A stretch of 64,000 nt of DNA, taken from the NCBI RefSeq assembly GCF_032854445.1, contig NC_088301.1, positions 46,187,116-46,251,115 of the forward strand. Direction: 5' to 3'. Positions 56,706 through 64,000 of the stretch are shown piece by piece. Numbering within the stretch: position 1 is the first letter of the stretch; each line of letters opens with the position of its first letter. Made by a program: the position numbers and the translations under genes. Origin of the DNA: Liolophura sinensis. Lineage: Eukaryota; Mollusca; Polyplacophora; Chitonida; Chitonidae. A model generated the notes under the pieces. That model searched no databases. It worked only from the letters and a program-made list of their open reading frames with translations, and was not told where the DNA came from.

Positions 56706-59139
56706 GCAACATATTAAATTTGTTAAGAATAACTGTGTACAAAAGATGTGTTTTGAGGTATTAATTTGTGTATTGTACAGAGGAATTGTGTTCCCCTTTC
56801 ATTATGTTATGGAAGCAAAAGGCCAGTAGAACCTTTGAAATCACCACATTGGTACATGTACATGTAGGTGTACATCTAGATACAAAATTAGGTTCATGTG
56901 TTCCTATCAGTTAGAAATAATTGGCTAGCATCGATACTGCATGCTAGAGTTGGCACATTCCTGCATGAGAACAGCGGATAATTTGTATTGACCAAATTCC
57001 ATGCTTTGAACTGAATGTATTGGCATAATCTTTAATTAGTATGGTTGAATATGTTTTCTGCACAAATGCAGGGAAACAGAATTGACTCTTTTCGATTGGT
57101 TGGTGTTAGACAGCCAGGTGTACATGTAGTCCAAGCTGAACCAACGGACTCAGAATATGGCTTGTGCCCGTCTCTGATTTCAACCAATCAGCCTGGATTC
57201 TGTTTGCCTTTGTAACACTTCAGAGCTTAATTAGAGAAGTAATACTACAAATCTACATGTGCATAATTGCAGACATGTGACATCACTAAAGTGCCTGTAT
57301 TTTTGTATACTCGATATGGCTATATGTACATTTATGTTGGAATCAGTCTACTTCACCAGGTATATGATGTTCATGGGTGTTGTTGACGCATTCACAGGTC
57401 TATGATTTATGGGAGTTAATTCGCCTAATAATAGATGGAATTGCGAAAATGGCTGAAAATGTCTAACACAAAATTTAACAGGAACATAGAGACTTAGAAC
57501 TTAGGTTTACAACATGTAATCTGTCCTGATCAAAGCAGCCTGGGTCCAAGCTATGTATGGGTAGTTGTTGTTCTTCCAGCCTCTGCTATGATGATTTGTT
57601 GGCAAACTGGTATTACAAGAAAACAGTGGTCAGTTCAGCTTGGACCCATAATTGCCCATGCACAGGTATGGAAAGGTACCTGATTTTTACCTGTATTTGT
57701 CAATGTAGAAGCCGTCTCTTTGGTTTCATTCTCATGTACATCTTATTGACACCATAATATATAAATGTATTGTTAATATTATTCATGTAGGATTGCATGA
57801 TACAGTAAACAACTTTCTTTATACATGTAGGTGTTTGATGTGAATTTGACAATTAAGGAAGGCTGAGCAGATGTTGAAAAATATATTTGGTAATTGGTTA
57901 CGTGTTGCTTGATATCTTATTTTGCACTCTTTTTTTTTTATCGCATTGATTCCTGTTCCACCAATGTAAGAACAGTATTATATCATGGCACCAATCATTC
58001 ATGATGTCATAAAAGTTTGTCTTAAGGTATAACCCTGATTCCATACAAACTCTTAAGAGTTTTATACATTTTGTTATTCCAAAATGAAAAAAAAAAAGCA
58101 TTCCCTTTATTTAAGAATATACTTGCAGGCTTGCTTTTGAAAAAAAAAAAAAACACAACAAAAAGACAGGTATTCACTGAAGGGATTGTACAGCATAAAG
58201 ATTATTGGAAGAACAGGTTGTTATAGAGTGGATGAAAGGACACAATGTAAGATTTCGTAGAAAAAATGACAAACAAATGATCCATTCAATGGGATGCTTT
58301 TTGACAATGGGACCTTTTCAGAATGGACCTTAATATTATATACATATGTTGTATGCACTTGAAGTGTGACTTTTTCCTGTTCAATGCATTAAAATTTGTG
58401 TAATTTCTCTTTCCATGCAATTCAGCTGCATCAGTCTTTAGTAGACATGTACGCACAGTACAAAATAAAGAAATGTTCATCCATCAGGTGAATGTGCTTA
58501 TATCATTGAATTAACATACACCTGTATATAACAGTTATCATTCTTACTGTGGTTTGATGAATAAAATGTTGATATTTTTGCAAGTAAGTTCACAGGTATT
58601 GTTCTCTTCGTTCTATGACCTGATTTTCTTTAAAATGACTTGAGGACTCACAGACAAACCAAGACTAGCTAGTTAAAAACAGGCCTATATTGCTCCACAT
58701 TGAAATTTTGCCCTACACGAATTTCATTCCCATCATTCAGTAATTGACTCTTGAGAACCGGAAGCAGAAATCATAAGGACTTTGATGGATATAATTAGCG
58801 CTTCCCAAATATAAGCAGGTTCCGATAGGAGGTCATTGCAAGGAATTTTCAGACCTTGTGAGACTCGGAATGCTTTGTAGCTTTAGGCAGTGGAAGTGGA
58901 AACTTTGACTCCTCATAAGATGATATTGGTGATGTGGTGAGAATTTTAATCTCTATGACCCAAAGATAGACTGTGAAATCACATTTGAAATTTTGTTTAG
59001 AGACGAAAAAAAAAAATAGATTTATGGAATGTGTAATCTTGCTGTGACAGCAACTCAAGAGGCTGAATTTAATCGTCTGGAATCTGGAACTTTAACATCA
59101 ACGTTTTAAGTCCCTGTTTGCCACAAGAAAGGACCTCGA

Positions 59140-59275
59140 GGCAGTAGAATATAGGCCCACAGGTACCGAGCTGTCAAAACCTGACCTTCTGGCCTTGAAG
59201 TCTTATATGATATGAGAGAAATATTCTTGAGTATGGCATAAAAACACCAATCAAATAAATAAATCAATCAAAGTC
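59140..59275 (+). mobile_element. SINE 3' fragment
   Basis: Contains 'gagaaatattcttgagtatg' and 'aaaacaccaatcaaataaat', the standard module end, in the interval between the two convergent genes. Confidence 0.75.
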
Positions 59276-59709
59276 CATCATGCACACACAATATGACATT
59301 TAAGCCATATTCATGATAGTGGTTTAAAGTCACACTAGAGAATTCATCAAATATACAATGAGTGTCAGATTTACGGGTGGAGGAAACAGGAACCTTGGGA
59401 TAAACCTCTGAACATTGCCATCGTTTTATTCACCAGCCTGGAGGAAAATAAGTCAGCTTCAACAAGCCTCGCTGACCACTTATTACAGATCACATTTATG
59501 AACAAAGTATGCTGTATAATACACATGTGCACTTGGAACAAATGTACTGGTACATTGGGCAAGTAAGGCTGTATTTATTTCAACCATGCATATGCATGCT
59601 TAAGCATGTCCTTAGAACAAAATTGAATTCACAGTTGTATTGGAGCATCTACCACATATACAATGCAGCAATTCAAAAATTATACAAGCACAATATGGCA
59701 TATTTTCAT

Positions 59710-59722
59710 CCCCCCCCCCCCC
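59710..59722. repeat. Poly(C) run followed by poly(A)
   Basis: Thirteen C residues followed by seven A residues; a likely site of sequencing-length error. Confidence 0.9.
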
Positions 59723-62111
59723 AAAAAAAGATCAAAGTATATGCTTTAGTACGTATAAAATGGAACAGTAATATATTTCAGTACATGAATCTTTGGCAAT
59801 AAAATGTATGAGCACAATTAAAAAAAAATGTAAATGATATAAAAAAAATTAACTGAAAGCAAATTCATCTTTTGACCAATGAAGAATACAGACATTCAGT
59901 GACGAGCTTTATCATTCCATTACATAATAGGCCATTTTCCAATGGAATATGGTACATGCATGTCTGCATTAAGCTCTGGAGGCCTTGCATCACAGTTTCA
60001 GTACTTACATGTAAAGTGTTTATGGCAACAAAACTGTAATCAAAATAGCACTTGAGGGTAAATCATTTAAACTTAAAATCTAACCAAAATAATTAAAAAT
60101 ATTCCCAGAGGAAAATAAGACTGAAAGTTTTTTATGATGGCATATACAATTTCCTGTATCCATTGCACCCATTTCATTTACATGGCTTCTATTATTAAGG
60201 AGGATTCTACCAAGATTACCTGTTCCTTTCTGGCATATTAATTTATTTTACTCACATGTCCTTACAGTTCTTTAAGTCCTAGTACATGCAAAGTAAAAAC
60301 AAAATCAGAGTAAAATCAGGCATATAGATGGCATGTAAGCACTCTGGTCATCACAGGTGTTTCTCAGCTCAAATAACATTTCATGATCCTCAAAAACCAT
60401 ATGACTAATAACTATCTGGTTAAAAATGTCAGACACTTAACTTTTTACATCAAAATCTCTCGAGGCACAGAGGCAAGATCAACAACCATGTGAAATTAAT
60501 AAAAGCGACATGTACACACTCAGCAAACTGACTGAAAGAAGTATTTGCGATAAAGTATCTGAAGAAATATATTACTCAAAAAAAAAAAACCCATTATGCA
60601 ACGTACATATAGAACAACAGAGCCTTAAAAAAATAAGCCTCATAAGTAAACTACCGGTACACATATATAAATAAATGTTACTGTGAAATCCATTTAATAT
60701 AAGAACTTTATTGTGACAATGGAGAACCCATAAAGACTGGAGCTATAAACTACATGTAGCACTAAGTTTTCACAAAGAGCCCCAACCTTCATTTGCTACT
60801 ACCATTTCTATGTTGAATTAAAAAGTTTGATAACATCTACTTCATATAGAAAATCACAATCTCAGAAATAGTAATTAACCGAATAATTCACATAAACACC
60901 AAGTTTTGGACAGCTACCAGGTTACCTCTTGAATAATGAATACAATTATGTACTGTAAAAATGTCTCCAGTATACAATAAGAATAAAATACATAATTCAG
61001 CAACTTCCATAGTTACCATGCTACAAATCTAAAACATGTAGATTTGAAAAACATGCATGAGAAAAAGATGTAAAAAAAAAAGGTACATGTAATTCCCACA
61101 AATTCAACCAGAGCAATTTTTTACACACATTACGCATGTATAGCTGATCAATACATTTTGCAGGACATAAAACTTGACCAATTTACTAGGGAAAAAAACA
61201 TAAAAAAAAGGTCACAAACCATTCTTTGGAATAAGATACTCAGGAATACAGGTAAAATATTCCCCCCAAAGGATGAAGCTACATGTACTTTTCATTCAGA
61301 AAATGTTCATCCAGGTGTTTTAACTTCTGGTACAGTTGAACATGCAGGAAATTTTAAATACATGGGTGATATTTTGCAAAAGCTTTTGAAGCTATACTGT
61401 TACACGTATATTGCACAATTAAACAAGGTGTTCTTTATACACCTACACACATGTAGACCAAAGGAAAAATTCTACATGTAGCTAATATTTTAGCTAATCA
61501 CTAAATCTTTGTGGGCCAAGGCAACATCAGTAACACAGGTGAAATGTTCATCCTACATCCTACACTCACAAATGCTGACACAAAACTCTCAGTGCTTTGC
61601 CTGTGTCTAATTATGCAAAATTTACAGATCCAGAAGTTCACTGCATGATTAACAGAGAAATAATAAAAATTGTATCTTTCCTGTCCATTTCTGTAAAAGT
61701 TATTGGCATTTGACAATTCTGAAACAATCCCAGCTGTAGAAGGTTTCAGTTTTCAAAATCTCTCAGACATTACATATAGGCAACAATCAGCAGAGAAGAT
61801 CAATGTACTGTGCTATTTTAAAAGGCTTGAACCCCTAATGAAGACCAGCTTCAGAAATAACATCAATACCTTCATGTGGCTAGACAGAGGGGTTAGGGCT
61901 ACTGTAGTGCATCAAATCATAAATTATAAAGCAGCATACAGGTAAATCCAGGTACAACGCACATAAAAGTAAATTATTTCCCCAACCCTATTTGCCTCTG
62001 CCATAGACTGTTGACTGTCAGCCCAGAAATGTAATGCCTTGGTACATTATGCCTTTATACCTGTACAATGTGTCCGTTGGACGAAAGATTAAATTCTAAC
62101 ATCAACTGTCT

Positions 62112-62233
62112 TTATTCTGTCTGATTAGCATATTTCTCCACCAAGTCTTGTCTTTTCTTCAGATCCTCTCTCATACTTTTGATCTGGTTAGCAAAATCTC
62201 CATCCCACACTGCCAAGCAACCAAACTGGTCCT
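62112..62233 (-). CDS. Terminal coding exon of an unrecognised - strand gene
   Basis: On the - strand, after a long T tract and caaag, two bases complete Glu and the exon reads EDQFGCLAVWDGDFANQIKS, then MREDLKKRQDLVEKYANQTE and TAA at 62114-62112. The charged second half looks helical or coiled-coil. The stop overlaps an AATAAA (GAATAAAG). Phase matches the exon at 62801-62727. I do not recognise the family. Confidence 0.75.
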
Positions 62234-62726
62234 CTTTGAAAAAAAAAAAAATCATCCGAAAATATAATATACATAAGGAATATAATGAGAAGTTTAAGTA
62301 CAGTTGTGATAATACATACAGAGTCATTAATGAAAATGACCTGTAACTGATTCTTAAAGTTCTATTGATCTTAGAAAGGTGTTTCGTACTTTGCTTGGAA
62401 GATACTCGACTAGAAAAAAGTATGTTCCACCACCAAAAGAAATATATTAAAAACAGCATGGAATGTGTTTCATACAGGGTTGTCCAGGCATTACCATCCT
62501 AATACTAAACATAATATAGGTCTGTACATCCATGTCCAGTCATGGATATCTCAGCACATAACAATGACATCTTAAATTCAGAACATTTAACCTCCATGGA
62601 ATGACAAAGGGCAGTAGCCCTGCATGTATGTAGAATGCTACAATACCACAAGGTCACAGCACAAAGGCACCCAAGTTTATTTCTAAAAGTTATATCTACT
62701 TTACAGTTAAACTGAACTACATGTAC
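62234..62726 (-). other. Intron of the - strand gene (493 bp)
   Basis: Bounded on the - strand by gtacat and a long T tract ending caaag. Nothing else is recognisable in it. Confidence 0.7.
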
Positions 62727-62801
62727 CTCTGGCAATGTCAAACTTTGATGTGCTTCTGAAACCAAGGCCTCCAGTTAACACAATGGATGATTTGAAGTTT
62801 T
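62727..62801 (-). CDS. Penultimate visible exon of the - strand gene
   Basis: After gtcttttccag on the - strand, two bases complete a codon, then NFKSSIVLTGGLGFRSTSKF and DIAR follow, with one base of Glu before gtacat. Phase fits the terminal exon exactly, giving a joined C-terminus of about 64 residues. The Gly-rich LTGGLGFR turn is distinctive, but I cannot name a family. Earlier exons lie beyond 62801 and were not found in the remaining 1.2 kb. Confidence 0.65.
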
Positions 62802-64000
62802 CTGGAAAAGACAAACACAAGGGCCACAAGACTCAAAAAAAAAAATGAAAATGCTTTTTGTCATTGAACTACAAGTACTTGTTGATCAGATGATGTGACA
62901 GCAAGTAGCTAGGCTAGCTCATTAAACACTCCTCCCGTTTTTGTTGAATAGCTGAAAGCTGGGGATCTAATTTTATATTCTGTTTTTCCTCCCTAAAGGA
63001 GTAATCTACAACTTTAAAGTGCTAATATGAAATACACACGTAGACACAAGTGATAACAAGGCCATCTTTAAATATATATTTCTTAGATCTAATGGACCAG
63101 ACCCTGGTCCTCAAGTTTTCACTAGGATTTTGAAATTTTTTTTATGTTTTTTTATGCTAATAATTTCTTTAAAATCAAAACCTTTTTCATCAGCCAAAAT
63201 AATAAACTGGAGTCCAAGGGATGTGAAATAAGTCTATATCTCTTCTTTTTTTATTTTTCTAATTCTAACTAATGACCAATTGTCTTCTAGTACAATTCAT
63301 TTGTCTTTTCCAACCACAGAGGGCCTATCAATTATTCTGTCTGTAATAGAGAACCCAGCCCAACCTCATTATGACATGACCTTAAACAGTAAGCATTGCA
63401 CTGAATGTCATATTATGATATACTGTAAAATAGCAGAAATTTTCCCCCAATTTTTTTTTGCAACTAAACAATTTTCAAAATCTGTACCACTGCTGATGTG
63501 GCAACAGATCAAGGCAACATATCGTAATACAATACATGTTTTGGTCCTTATATTGTATAGTTGTATCCCAACAGTGCAAATATGGCAAGGACACATAAAA
63601 TACATGTACAATCTCTCAACCTTTTTTCGATCCTTTCAGGATCATATCTAAATGTTCATCAAATATACCAAACATAATTAACAGCTCATTCCACAATTTA
63701 ACAGATAACATCCTTGATGGATCATGAAAAACTTGGTATGATAAGTTTGTTCACATTCATGCAATATGGAAGCTCAACTACTGGGCAGTGACAGAAGGTG
63801 TCAAGCAGTTCTACAGATAATTTTCAGAGGTAGTGCGGTACTCCCTACTTTTCAAAGAGAGGGGTATGCCTACCGCAGTACACATTTTTTGAAAATAGTC
63901 AACATTTCGCTATTTTGGGTCCCCAGCAATACACCTGGAAAGTGTGAAGATTCTTGTAGTTACATACAGGACTACAAGTATATATGTATATAGATGTGTT
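62802..64000 (-). other. Upstream intron of the - strand gene; nothing recognisable
   Basis: AT-rich with A and T runs. Short ORFs on both strands show no family resemblance or convincing splice-bounded coding sequence. Confidence 0.5.

Larger units (their letters stand above)
53909..56730 (+). other. CACNA2D3: Probable 3' UTR of the alpha-2/delta gene
   Basis: About 2.8 kb follows the stop without recognisable coding exons. It holds three AATAAA poly(A) signals, an ATTTA-rich patch at 56439-56460 and many ACATGTA words. The real end depends on which signal is used and cannot be fixed by eye. Confidence 0.6.
56731..62111. other. Interval between convergent genes: UTR, intergenic DNA and repeats
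   Basis: No coding exon is supported. Contents: a SINE fragment at 59140, a C run at 59710-59722, several A runs, and dense ACATGTA words. The right part may be 3' UTR of the - strand gene, since AATAAA on the - strand (TTTATT on +) occurs at several places, e.g. 60707 and 62111. Confidence 0.55.

Overview
The window is animal nuclear DNA, most likely from a mollusc or another lophotrochozoan. It is AT-rich, carries GT-AG introns of several kb, and is littered with the palindromic TACATGTA word. It also contains tRNA-headed SINE copies with the tail '...GTGAAATATTCTTGAGTA...ACACCAATCAAATAAATAAA' that I associate with molluscs. No prokaryotic, viral or CRISPR feature is visible, and most small ORFs are chance reading frames in introns.

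About 84% of the window (203 to 53908, + strand) is one gene. It encodes a voltage-gated calcium channel alpha-2/delta auxiliary subunit, closest in motifs to the alpha-2/delta-3/4 type. I traced 34 coding exons totalling about 3.3 kb (about 1100 residues), plus one candidate 24-nt cassette exon. The signal-peptide exon lies upstream of base 1. In order, the exons encode: the N-terminal helical region; the VWA_N domain; a VWA domain with an intact MIDAS (DSSGS and ITDGA); the tandem Cache-like region; the delta region with its cysteines; and a C-terminal GPI-anchor-type hydrophobic tail ending at 53908. The first visible intron is 21.6 kb. The others run from about 200 bp to about 3.5 kb. The 3' UTR has poly(A) signals near 55811, 56625 and 56700 and a run of overlapping ATTTA words.

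The right end holds the last two coding exons of a second, convergent gene on the - strand (62801 to 62112). It encodes a charged, probably helical C-terminus of a protein I do not recognise. The 5.4 kb between the last + strand poly(A) signal and the - strand stop is UTR, intergenic DNA and repeat debris.

Points worth checking: a one-base reading-frame mismatch between the exons ending at 39370 and starting at 39906; a threefold tandem duplication of the acceptor and 5' head of the exon at 43679; a possible 24-nt microexon; several tiny C-terminal exons; a five-copy MITE-like family with terminal inverted repeats; and SINE copies in both orientations.
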